From the NCBI GenBank assembly GCA_964247695.1, contig CAXTVI010000021.1, forward strand, positions 16,562-80,561: DNA of 64,000 nucleotides, in the 5' to 3' direction. How positions within the stretch are numbered: position 1 is the first letter of the stretch; each line of letters begins with the position of its first letter. Shown one piece after another: positions 17,047-25,100 of this stretch. The DNA is from Lichenicoccus sp964247695 (GTDB lineage: Bacteria > Pseudomonadota > Alphaproteobacteria > Acetobacterales > Acetobacteraceae). The notes beneath the pieces are model-generated. The model worked only from the letters and a program-made list of their open reading frames with translations, did not search any database and had not been told where the DNA came from. The translations under genes were made by a program, and so were the position numbers.

Positions 17047-18241
17047 GCCCGGTCAGGTGCGCCATGTTCTTGGCGAATATGCGCAGATGGACCATCGGCT
17101 TGGCGCGCACCAGCTCCTTGGTCATGTAGGCGGCCCAGGTCAGCTCCTGCACGTCGGTGTCGCGGCAGATGCTGACGAAACGTTCCCGCCGCGCATCGGA
17201 GGCGTACCAGAACCGCTGCATGATGCCGAGGATCCAGAACACCTGGCCATGCGAGCGCATGAACCGCCGCCGCGCGCTGCGCAGCGCGTTCGGATTGCGT
17301 GTCCTGCAGAAGCGGTCGACCGCGTCGGCGGCGAGCCGGCCGCCGGTCATCGCATAGTAGATGCCTTCGCCGGAGGCGGGCGCCACTACGCCGGCGGCGT
17401 CCCCCGCCAGGACGACGTCGCGGCCATTGTCCCAGCGACGCAACGGACGCAGCGGGATCGGCGCGCCCTCGCGGCGGATTGTGCGGGCATCGGCGAGACC
17501 CGTGGCGGTGCGCAGTTCATTGACCGCGGGCCGCAGCCGGAACCCCTTCTGCGCGCTGCCGAGGCCGACGCTGGTGGTCTTGCCGTGCGGAAACACCCAG
17601 CCGTAGAAGTCCGGCGACAGGGAGCCGCGATAATGCACCTCGCAACTCGAGCCGTCGAAATCCTCCGCCGGCGGCGAGGCGACGATCTCGTGATAGGCGT
17701 AGACGTAGCGCATGCGCGACGCGCCGCGGATCGCCTGCCTGGCTACGACGGATCGCGCACCGTCCGCGCCGATCACGCAGCGCGTGCGGATGACGAAGGC
17801 GTCTGCGGCGGGATGGGCTTGCGCGTCCCGGCCCGCGGCGGCAACGCAATGCACCCGCATCACGCCATCCGGCTCGCGCTCGATATGGTCAAAGGCCCCG
17901 TGCCGCCGCACCGCGCCCACGGTGGCCGCGCGCTGCCGCAGCCACTCGTCGAAGCCGTCGCGATCGACCATGCCGACATAGCCGTCGGCGATCGGCATGT
18001 CGGCGATCCGCAACGACGGCGAGAACACGCGGGCGCCGGTCGCGCGCGCCACCAGCAGGTCCTCGGGGATCTGGAACTCGCTCATCAGGCGCGGCGGGAT
18101 CGCGCCGCCGCAGGGCTTGATGCGGCCATCGCGATCCAGCAGCACGACGCTGCGGCCGCGCCGGGCAAGATCGGCGGCGGCGGTTGCCCCGGCCGGTCCG
18201 CCGCCGACCACGACGCAGTCGAACACCATCTCGTCTGTCAT
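17033..18241 (-). CDS. bchP: Geranylgeranyl reductase (bacteriochlorophyll tail), 402 aa
   Basis: FAD-dependent reductase that saturates the geranylgeranyl tail of bacteriochlorophyll to phytyl. N-terminal CVVVGGGPAGATAAADLA and VVLLDRDGRIKPCGGAIPP, then the middle GADGARSVVAR and the flavin motif VVLAGDAAGVVAPASGEGIY. Start set at ATG 18241; a GTG ~30 bases upstream in frame would overlap the bchG end. It follows bchG by 29 bases, the usual bchG-bchP pairing. Membrane-associated. Confidence 0.95.
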   Translation of the reverse strand: MTDEMVFDCVVVGGGPAGATAAADLARRGRSVVLLDRDGRIKPCGGAIPPRLMSEFQIPEDLLVARATGARVFSPSLRIADMPIADGYVGMVDRDGFDEWLRQRAATVGAVRRHGAFDHIEREPDGVMRVHCVAAAGRDAQAHPAADAFVIRTRCVIGADGARSVVARQAIRGASRMRYVYAYHEIVASPPAEDFDGSSCEVHYRGSLSPDFYGWVFPHGKTTSVGLGSAQKGFRLRPAVNELRTATGLADARTIRREGAPIPLRPLRRWDNGRDVVLAGDAAGVVAPASGEGIYYAMTGGRLAADAVDRFCRTRNPNALRSARRRFMRSHGQVFWILGIMQRFWYASDARRERFVSICRDTDVQELTWAAYMTKELVRAKPMVHLRIFAKNMAHLTGLAPT

Positions 18242-18270
18242 CGACTTGGTTCCATTAGCGAGGGAGCTGT

Positions 18271-19170
18271 TCACGGCCGGATCGCGAAGGCGGTTACCAG
18301 CATGCCGATCACATAGAGCGTGGTGCCGGTGCCGTTGTACCAGGGAGCCCTCGCCTGCGGCGCCTGCAGCAGCCGGCGCATCAGCACGAGCTGCACGAGC
18401 AGGAGGGCGAAGACGATCGTCGCATGCACCGGCCGGCTCCAGGCGACCAGCAGCGCCGCCACCACGAGCTGCGGCGCTGCCATTATCAGGCAGGCGACCC
18501 GGCAGGCGCGGTCGGCACCGAGCCGGGCGGGCAGGGAGGCGATGCCCATCCGGCGGTCGCCCTCGATGGACTTGAAGTCGTTCAGCGTCATGATGCCGTG
18601 CGCGCCGAGGCTGTAGAGCACGAGGGCTGCGAGCACGTGCGCGTCGGGGAACGCGCCCCGCATGACCGCGGCGCCGGCGAACCATGGCAGCCCTTCGTAG
18701 CTGACGGCGACGGCAAGGTTGCCGATCCAGCCGTCGCGCTTCAGCCGGGCCGGCGGCGCGCTGTACGCCCACGCGAGGAGCATGCCGAGGGCGGCCGCGA
18801 CCGATACCCAAGGTCCAAGCGAGGCGGCCAGCGCCATCGACAGGCCGGTCCAGACGATCGCGATCGCAAGACCCCAGCGGCCCGGGATGCGCCCCGACGG
18901 GATCGGCCGATCGGGCTCGTTGATGGCGTCGACGTGCCGGTCGAACCAGTCATTAACCGCCTGGCTGGTGCCGCAGATCATCGGGCCGGCCAGCAGGGCG
19001 CCTCCCAGCACGAGCGGCCAGCGGGTACCGAGGGACTGGCCGGAACAGGCGATGCCGCAGCCGAACGCCCAGATCGGCGCGAACCAGGTGATCGGCTTGA
19101 GCAGGGTCAGGACGGCGCGCGGCTGCGGCCAAGCGACCCGTGCACCCTGCAGCGCGCGCGCGTCGCTCAT
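18271..19170 (-). CDS. bchG: Bacteriochlorophyll synthase, UbiA family (299 aa)
   Basis: Esterifies bacteriochlorophyllide a with geranylgeranyl diphosphate at the membrane. About eight hydrophobic helices. The first prenyl-diphosphate Asp motif is seen in QAVNDWFDRHVDAINEPDRPIPSGRI and the second in LNDFKSIEGDRRMGIASLP; WAYSAPPARLKRDGWIGN is also characteristic. The ATG overlaps the ppsR stop by four bases, so the two are translationally coupled. Distinguished from UbiA/COQ2 by the NEPDRPIPSG form and its context. Confidence 0.95.
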   Translation of the reverse strand: MSDARALQGARVAWPQPRAVLTLLKPITWFAPIWAFGCGIACSGQSLGTRWPLVLGGALLAGPMICGTSQAVNDWFDRHVDAINEPDRPIPSGRIPGRWGLAIAIVWTGLSMALAASLGPWVSVAAALGMLLAWAYSAPPARLKRDGWIGNLAVAVSYEGLPWFAGAAVMRGAFPDAHVLAALVLYSLGAHGIMTLNDFKSIEGDRRMGIASLPARLGADRACRVACLIMAAPQLVVAALLVAWSRPVHATIVFALLLVQLVLMRRLLQAPQARAPWYNGTGTTLYVIGMLVTAFAIRP

Positions 19171-20603
19171 TCGCCGTCATCCAGGTTGCCGATGCCGAAC
19201 CGGCGCATCTTGACGTACAGGCTCTGCCGGCTCAGCCCGAGCATCTCGGAGGCGGAGGCGCGGTTGTTGCCGGTCAGCTTCAGCGCGGCCTCGATGCAGA
19301 GTCGCTCGATCACGTCGGTGGCGTCGCGCACCAGGTCCTTGAGCGGGACCCGTCCGATCAGGTCGACCAGATGCTCGTTCGAGGCGGGCGCGTCACTCCC
19401 GATTTCCGACGGAGCCTGCGTCAGCCGGCGCGCGACATCGCGGATCGAGAAGCCGAGCCGCGCATGCTCGCCGCCATCGACGATGACCGCGGAGATCTCG
19501 ACCTGGCGCTCGGCGCCGTGCTGGCCGCGCAACAGCGTGCCGAACAACCGCACCGTGCCGCGCTGGCGCAGGTTGGCCAGCAGCACGTCGATCTCGACGC
19601 TGCCCGACGACAGTCCGAGCCATTCGCCGAGCGAGCGGCCGCGCACCTGATCGACATTCTCGAGCTGCACCATGTCGAGATAGGCCGCATTGGCAGCCAG
19701 GATCAGCCCGTCCGCATCCGTGAAGACGAAGCCGTCCGGGGACTGTTCGAGCGCGTCGAGCAGCCGCCCGTTCAACGCCTCGAGTGAGCTGCCGTCGCGT
19801 GTCGCAAGCCCGGTGATGCGTGCCAGCAGCAGCAGGGTGCCCCCGCTCTGCAGCATGCCGCCGGTCATGCTGACCGCAGCACCGGTCTCTCCGAGCGCCA
19901 CGGTGGCGGCTTCGGCGGTCCCCTTGTTCTGCAGCGAGGTCACGTAGCGCAGGACCTTGGCGTGGCTCGCCTCGCGGAACAGGTCCACGAAGGCGCGGCC
20001 CTTGCGTATCTCGGTGCGGAACAGCCGGCTCGCCGCGGGATTGAATTCGACGATCTTCAGCGTGGCGACATTGACCGCGACCAGCGCGTCGCTCGCCCCG
20101 TCGAACAACAGCCGCGAGCGGGCCTGGGCTTCGCGCAGCGCGGCATAGTCACGATCGAGCGCTTCCTGCGCGTCGATCAGCTTCTGCTGCAGGTCGGAGA
20201 ACAGGCGCAGGTCCTGGCCGAAGGCGGCCGTGACCTTGCCCTCGCTGAGCCGGATGGCGGAATATTGCACCGCGACGTCGGCGCCGCTGGTGGCGGGATG
20301 GTTGATGTGCCGCAGCCGCACCTCGTCATCGCGCTGTGACGCGTCGAGCAGGGCAGCCACCTTGCCGCGGCTGTCGCTGGTGACCGTCTCGGCCCAGCTG
20401 CGACCCAGCCAGTCGGAGGCGCCACGCAGATCCTTCTGCAGGCGCTCGCTGCGGAACGAGATGTCGCGGATCAGGCCCTGGTCGTCGATCAGCAAGGCGA
20501 GGTCGGCCGCCGCCCCCACCAGGCGCCCGATCTCGGCGGCCCCGCTCTCGGACACGCTGTCGAGCAGGGCATTCGCGTAGGAGAACGAATTCAACCAGAC
20601 CAT
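19167..20603 (-). CDS. ppsR: Photosynthesis-gene repressor PpsR/CrtJ (478 aa)
   Basis: PAS-PAS-HTH repressor of bch, crt and puf genes. The N-terminal domain (SESGAAEIGRLVGAAADLAL) is followed by a Q-linker-like helix (DLQQKLIDAQEALDRDYAAL), two PAS domains (LLFDGASDALVAVN; LLDALEQSPDGFVFTDADG) and a Fis-type HTH at ~440-475 (ASEMLGLSRQSLYVKMRRFG). Only one cysteine, Cys436 in RLCIEAAL just before the HTH, is present; the linker Cys known in Rhodobacter homologues is absent. Overlaps aerR by 13 bases. Its own target boxes occur at 21676, 45849 and 47927. Confidence 0.95.
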   Translation of the reverse strand: MVWLNSFSYANALLDSVSESGAAEIGRLVGAAADLALLIDDQGLIRDISFRSERLQKDLRGASDWLGRSWAETVTSDSRGKVAALLDASQRDDEVRLRHINHPATSGADVAVQYSAIRLSEGKVTAAFGQDLRLFSDLQQKLIDAQEALDRDYAALREAQARSRLLFDGASDALVAVNVATLKIVEFNPAASRLFRTEIRKGRAFVDLFREASHAKVLRYVTSLQNKGTAEAATVALGETGAAVSMTGGMLQSGGTLLLLARITGLATRDGSSLEALNGRLLDALEQSPDGFVFTDADGLILAANAAYLDMVQLENVDQVRGRSLGEWLGLSSGSVEIDVLLANLRQRGTVRLFGTLLRGQHGAERQVEISAVIVDGGEHARLGFSIRDVARRLTQAPSEIGSDAPASNEHLVDLIGRVPLKDLVRDATDVIERLCIEAALKLTGNNRASASEMLGLSRQSLYVKMRRFGIGNLDDGE

Positions 20604-21544
20604 CCAACAACTCCGGGCGACGCAGCAAGGCTCCCCAGGCGTGGCGCCGCCGGCAAGGGCGGCTTGGTACGGCGATCGAGCAGCATCTCCGCTTGCAGCA
20701 GCGCATCTTCCGCATTGTCGGCGGCCGCATCCACGTCCAGGCTTCCGGCGAGCCCCTCCTGCGCCATGAAGGCCGGCCCGCCGGCCATCACGATCACCTC
20801 GCGGTTGCGTGAGGTCAAGCGGGCGGCCCGGATGCACTCCTCGAGCACATGCATCTGCTCGCAGCAGCCCATGGACAGTCCGACGACATCGTAGGCCCGC
20901 GCCCGCAGCACGGGGGCGATCTGGAACGGATCATCGATCGTGCCATGCTCGACATGCCATCCGCGCAGCCGGAACACCTCGGCGAGCATGGCGACGCCGA
21001 ACCGGTGCGTGCTGCCAGGCACCGCCCAGAGCGCGATGCTGCGCTGGGAGCCCTCCCGGGCGGCCGGACCGGGTGCCAGGGTCGCGAGCAGGGTCTGCAT
21101 CCTGGCCTGCAGGCGCATGACGCCCAGGGTCACGTCGCAGATCGAGCAGCGATCCTCGAGCCACATCTCGCCCAGATGCCGGGCCGCCGGCGCCAGCAGG
21201 TCGAGGAGGATATTCTCGGAGCTCAGGCCGCAGTCCCGGGCAACCTCGACATGACGACCGATCGCGGCTTCGTCCAGACGCACCGCGTCCACTGCAAGTG
21301 CCGCGATGGCTTCGGGCCCGGGGACCTCGGCCGCCGGCGACGCTATCCGGTCGGACAGGGTGAGCGGTATCGGAAGCTGCGGTACCACGGCCACGGCCTC
21401 GGTTCCAACGGGAGGAGCGATCTTGCGCTTGCCGGTTGCGCGACGCTGCTGACGGTCGCGGTAGGCATCCGCCAGGCGGGGGACGATGTCGCCCTGGATC
21501 AGTCTCAGCACGGCCTCACGTGTGGCAAGTGCTGGCTGGGCCAT
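20591..21544 (-). CDS. aerR: AerR/PpaA-type cobalamin-binding antirepressor (317 aa)
   Basis: B12-binding regulator that acts on PpsR. A helical region (ILLDLLAPAARHLGEMWLED; SICDVTLGVMRLQARMQTLL) precedes a Rossmann-like cobalamin domain with PGSTHRFGVAMLAEVFRLRG, DVVGLSMGCCEQM and VMAGGPAFMAQEG. The His in STHRFG matches the position expected for the cobalamin-proximal histidine. ATG 21544 is preferred; the frame continues upstream without conservation. First gene of the minus-strand operon, directly upstream of and overlapping ppsR, and divergent from bchF. Confidence 0.92.
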   Translation of the reverse strand: MAQPALATREAVLRLIQGDIVPRLADAYRDRQQRRATGKRKIAPPVGTEAVAVVPQLPIPLTLSDRIASPAAEVPGPEAIAALAVDAVRLDEAAIGRHVEVARDCGLSSENILLDLLAPAARHLGEMWLEDRCSICDVTLGVMRLQARMQTLLATLAPGPAAREGSQRSIALWAVPGSTHRFGVAMLAEVFRLRGWHVEHGTIDDPFQIAPVLRARAYDVVGLSMGCCEQMHVLEECIRAARLTSRNREVIVMAGGPAFMAQEGLAGSLDVDAAADNAEDALLQAEMLLDRRTKPPLPAAPRLGSLAASPGVVGWSG

Positions 21545-21675
21545 GCTGCTGCTCCGACTGCCGATGGCGCCGGGCCTGCTTCGCTGCTGCATCCGCAAGC
21601 CGTGCTGCACCGGTCCGTTCCTCCCGACCTGCCACACTGAAGCCGTTAAGGCGCAAAAGTGTCAACCTAGATTTG

Positions 21676-21693
21676 TGTCTAATCTACTTGACA
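21676..21693. promoter_or_regulatory. PpsR/CrtJ operator, aerR-bchF intergenic
   Basis: Exact TGT-N12-ACA match (tgtctaatctacttgaca), the known PpsR recognition palindrome. A second, degenerate copy (TGT at 21660-21662 followed by 12 bases and gtg) lies immediately upstream, giving the paired arrangement PpsR tetramers use. It sits between the divergent aerR and bchF genes and so can control both operons. Confidence 0.75.
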
Positions 21694-21744
21694 CTTTCTC
21701 CCGGCGGCTCCTAGCGTCGGCTCCAGTGGTGCAGGGAGCGAACC

Positions 21745-22299
21745 GTGGGCAGCACGACATCGACAGCTCTGAACTCCCCGGACAGTCCTGCGCCGCTGCA
21801 GGCCAGGAGGGCGCCGCTGCAGGCCCGCATCGATTCCGGACCGGCGCGCCGGCCGCTCTACACGGCGGAGCAGCGCCACCGTCGTGACACCTCGGTCTGG
21901 ACGCTCGTGCAGGGGATCCTGGCTCCGCTGCAGTTCCTGGTTTTCCTCGTCAGCCTCGCCTTGGTCCTGCATGCCCTGGTCACCGGCCATGGCGCGCGGG
22001 TCGCCAACGTCTCGGTGCTGATCAAGGCGGCGATGCTCTGCGCCATCATGGTCACCGGAGCCATCTGGGAGAAGCGCGTGTTCGGACGCTACCTGCTGGC
22101 GCCTGCGTTCTTCTGGGAGGATGTGGCGAGCTTCGGCGTGATCGCGCTGCACGCGACGTATGTGTTGGCGCTGTTCGGATCGTGGCTGCGCGAGACCGGC
22201 ATGCTGCTGCTGGCCCTCGCGGCCTACGCCGCCTATATCGGCAACGCGCTGCAGTTCCTGCTCAAGCTTCGGTCGGCCCGGCTCGAGGCGAGCGCATGA
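21745..22299 (+). CDS. bchF: 3-vinyl bacteriochlorophyllide hydratase (184 aa)
   Basis: Hydrates the C3 vinyl group of (bacterio)chlorophyllide to hydroxyethyl. After a ~40-residue polar N-terminus comes RPLYTAEQRHRRDTSVWTLV, then transmembrane helices with IWEKRVFGRYLLAPAFFWED and a C-terminal ALAAYAAYIGNALQFLLKLR, all typical of BchF. The start is GTG 21745 with a GGGAG upstream. First gene of the long bch-puh-acsF operon, under a PpsR box. The stop overlaps the bchN ATG. Confidence 0.95.
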   Translation: MGSTTSTALNSPDSPAPLQARRAPLQARIDSGPARRPLYTAEQRHRRDTSVWTLVQGILAPLQFLVFLVSLALVLHALVTGHGARVANVSVLIKAAMLCAIMVTGAIWEKRVFGRYLLAPAFFWEDVASFGVIALHATYVLALFGSWLRETGMLLLALAAYAAYIGNALQFLLKLRSARLEASA

Positions 22300-23564
22300 A
22301 CATCAGCGTGAGCCCCTCCGCCTGCGCGGCGCCAATCCTCAAGGAACGCGGGCAGCGCGAGGTATTCTGCGGTCTCACCGGGATCATCTGGCTGCACCGG
22401 CGCATGCAGGACGCCTTCTTCCTGGTGGTCGGCTCGCGCACCTGCGCGCATCTGCTGCAATCGGCTGCCGGCGTCATGATCTTTGCCGAGCCGCGCTTCG
22501 CCACCGCGATCATTGGCGAGCGCGATCTTGCCGGACGCGCGGATCTCGATGACGAACTCGACCGCGTGGTGGGACGCCTGCTGGCGCGCCGGCCTGAGAT
22601 CAAACTGCTGTTCCTGGTCGGCTCCTGCCCGTCCGAGGTGATCAAGCTCGACCTGTCGCGCGCCGCCTCGCGGCTGTCGCGGGTGAACCCGGCCGGTGTC
22701 CGCGTGCTGGCCTATTCCGGCAGCGGCATCGAGACCACGTTCACCGAGGGCGAGGATGCCTGCCTCGCAGCCCTGGTGCCGGAGATGCCCGAGGCACACC
22801 CCGACGCCGCCGCCCGGCTGCTGGTGGTCGGCGCGCTGGCCGACACCGTCGAGGCGCAGTTCCGGAGTCTCTTGAACCAGGCCGGCATCGTCCATATCGA
22901 CTTCCTGCCGCAGCGACGCCTGGCCGAGCTGGCCGCGATCGGTCCGCAGACGCGCTACCTGCTGGCGCAGCCGTTCCTGGCGGTCACCGCCAAGGCGCTC
23001 GAGGCACGCGGCGCCCGACGTATCGCGGCCCCGTTCCCGATCGGCATCGAGGGCACCACGCTCTGGCTCGAAGCGGCCTGTCGCGGGTTCGGGATCGCGC
23101 CCGGCATCATCGGGAAACTGTCCGAGGCGCCGAGGGCGCGGGCCGAGGCTGCCCTGGAGCGGGCGCGCGGCAAGCTCGCGGGACGCAGCGTGTTCTTCTT
23201 TCCCGACAGCCAGCTCGAGATCCCGCTGGCGCGGTTCCTGGCGCGCGAGATGTCGATGCGGCTGATCGAGGTCGGCACGCCCTATCTGCACCGCCAGCAC
23301 CTGGCCGAGGAGCTGGCGATGCTGCCGCCGGTGCAGATCAGCGAAGGCCAGGATGTCGACCTGCAGCTCGATCGCTGCCACGCGGCGCGTCCCGACCTGG
23401 TGGTGTGCGGCCTCGGCCTCGCCAATCCGCTCGAAGCGGCCGGGATCGCGACGAAATGGTCGATCGAGTTGCTGTTCAGCCCGATCCACGGCTTCGAGCA
23501 GGCGGCGGATCTCGCCAACCTGTTCGTCCGTCCGCTGGCGCGACGCGCCATGCTGGAGGTCTGA
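22296..23564 (+). CDS. bchN: Dark-operative protochlorophyllide reductase subunit N (422 aa)
   Basis: NifD-like half of the catalytic BchNB component that reduces ring D of protochlorophyllide. The Fe-S cysteines are visible in REVFCGLTGI, VGSRTCAHLL and LVGSCPSEVIKLD, and the substrate region ends FSPIHGFEQAADLANLF. The ATG at 22296 overlaps the bchF stop (ATGA). Of usual length. Needs BchL and BchB encoded downstream. Oxygen-sensitive. Confidence 0.97.
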   Translation: MNISVSPSACAAPILKERGQREVFCGLTGIIWLHRRMQDAFFLVVGSRTCAHLLQSAAGVMIFAEPRFATAIIGERDLAGRADLDDELDRVVGRLLARRPEIKLLFLVGSCPSEVIKLDLSRAASRLSRVNPAGVRVLAYSGSGIETTFTEGEDACLAALVPEMPEAHPDAAARLLVVGALADTVEAQFRSLLNQAGIVHIDFLPQRRLAELAAIGPQTRYLLAQPFLAVTAKALEARGARRIAAPFPIGIEGTTLWLEAACRGFGIAPGIIGKLSEAPRARAEAALERARGKLAGRSVFFFPDSQLEIPLARFLAREMSMRLIEVGTPYLHRQHLAEELAMLPPVQISEGQDVDLQLDRCHAARPDLVVCGLGLANPLEAAGIATKWSIELLFSPIHGFEQAADLANLFVRPLARRAMLEV

Positions 23565-23567
23565 GCC

Positions 23568-25100
23568 ATGGAACTGTCGCTCTGGACCTACGAAGGACCA
23601 CCGCATGTAGGGGCGATGCGCATCGCCTCGGCGATGCGCGACGTGCACTACGTGCTGCATGCGCCGCAGGGCGACACCTATGCCGACCTGCTGTTCACCA
23701 TGATCGAGCGCCGCTCGACGCGGCCGCCGGTGACCTACACCACCTTCCAGGCCCGCGACCTCGGCGGCGACACCGCCACCCTGTTCAAGGAGGCCGCACG
23801 CGAGGCCTGCGCCCGCTTCAGGCCGCAGGCGCTGCTGGTCGGGGCGAGCTGCACCGCCGAACTGATCCAGGACGATCCGGGAGGCCTTGCCCGGGCGCTG
23901 GGTCTCGACGTGCCGGTGATCGCGCTCGAGCTGCCCTCCTACCAGCGCAAGGAGAACTGGGGCGCGGCGGAGACCTTCTACCAGCTGGTCCGCACCTTTG
24001 CCCTCGAGGCCACACATACGACGCAGGACGGTCGTCCGAGCTGCAACCTCCTCGGTCCTGCAAGCCTCGGTTTCCGTCATCGCGACGACGTCCGCGAAAT
24101 CACCGACCTGCTGGGACGACTCGGCCTACGGGTGAATGTCACGGCACCGCTTGGCGCTTCTCCTGCCGACCTCGCGCGGCTCGGCGAGGCCGACTTCAAC
24201 ATCGTGCTGTATCCGGAAATCGCCGATCCCGCCGCCCGCTACCTGGAGAAGCGCTTCGGCCAGAAAACGGTGCGCAGCATCCCGATCGGCGTCACCGGGA
24301 CCCGTGCCTTCATCGACGAGGTGCTGCAGGTGGCCGGCCTGCCGTCGGTCGATGCCGAGGCCTTGGGACGGGCCTGCGGCCTGCGGCTGCCCTGGTACTC
24401 TCGCTCGGTGGACTCCACCTACCTCACCGGCAAGCGCGTCTTCATCTTCGGCGATGCGACGCATGCGATCGCCGCCGCGCGTGTCGCCAGCCGGGAGTTC
24501 GGCTTCACCGTCGTCGGCCTGGGCTCGTACTCCCGCGAGCAGGCCCGCGATGTGCGCGAGGCAGCGTCGTCGTACGGCCTCACCGCCCTGATCACCGACG
24601 ATCATCTCGATGTCGAATCCGCGATCGAGGCGCTGCAGCCGGAGCTGGTGCTCGGCACCCAGATGGAGCGGCATATCGCCAAGCGCCAGGGTATCGGCTG
24701 CGCGGTGATCTCGGCACCGGTACACGTGCAGGATTTCCCGGCGCGCTATTCGCCGCAGATGGGCTTCGAAGGCGCGAACGTGCTGTTCGACACCTGGGTG
24801 CACCCGCTGATGATGGGGCTCGAGGAGCATCTGCTGGCGATGTTCCGGGAAGATTTCGAGTTCCATCCGGATGCGCAGCCGTCGCATCTCGGGGCGGCGG
24901 CACCCGCTCCTGTCGAGGCGCCGGAACCCGTCGCATCCGAGGCCGGCTGGGCGCTGGAGGCCGAGCGCGAGCTGCGTCGCATTCCGATCTTCGTGCGCGG
25001 CAAGGCCCGCCGCAACACCGAATCGTTCGCCCGTGAGCGCGGGCTCTCCCTGATCACAGTCGAGACGCTGTATGATGCAAAAGCCCATTTCGCGCGCTGA
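23568..25100 (+). CDS. bchB: Dark-operative protochlorophyllide reductase subunit B (510 aa)
   Basis: NifK-like partner of BchN. The N-terminus MELSLWTYEGPPHVGAMRIA contains the Asp/Glu region, and VGASCTAELIQDDPGGLA supplies a cluster ligand. LPSYQRKENWGAAETFYQLV and FDTWVHPLMMGLEEHLL are characteristic. The C-terminal domain (LRRIPIFVRGKARRNTESFA) is the small DPOR B extension. The last 29 bases overlap bchH, an unusually long overlap for this operon. Confidence 0.97.
   Translation: MELSLWTYEGPPHVGAMRIASAMRDVHYVLHAPQGDTYADLLFTMIERRSTRPPVTYTTFQARDLGGDTATLFKEAAREACARFRPQALLVGASCTAELIQDDPGGLARALGLDVPVIALELPSYQRKENWGAAETFYQLVRTFALEATHTTQDGRPSCNLLGPASLGFRHRDDVREITDLLGRLGLRVNVTAPLGASPADLARLGEADFNIVLYPEIADPAARYLEKRFGQKTVRSIPIGVTGTRAFIDEVLQVAGLPSVDAEALGRACGLRLPWYSRSVDSTYLTGKRVFIFGDATHAIAAARVASREFGFTVVGLGSYSREQARDVREAASSYGLTALITDDHLDVESAIEALQPELVLGTQMERHIAKRQGIGCAVISAPVHVQDFPARYSPQMGFEGANVLFDTWVHPLMMGLEEHLLAMFREDFEFHPDAQPSHLGAAAPAPVEAPEPVASEAGWALEAERELRRIPIFVRGKARRNTESFARERGLSLITVETLYDAKAHFAR

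Noticed and set aside
22233..24080. A 615-codon minus-strand open frame opposite bchN/bchB
   Set aside because: Antisense shadow of two well-supported genes.
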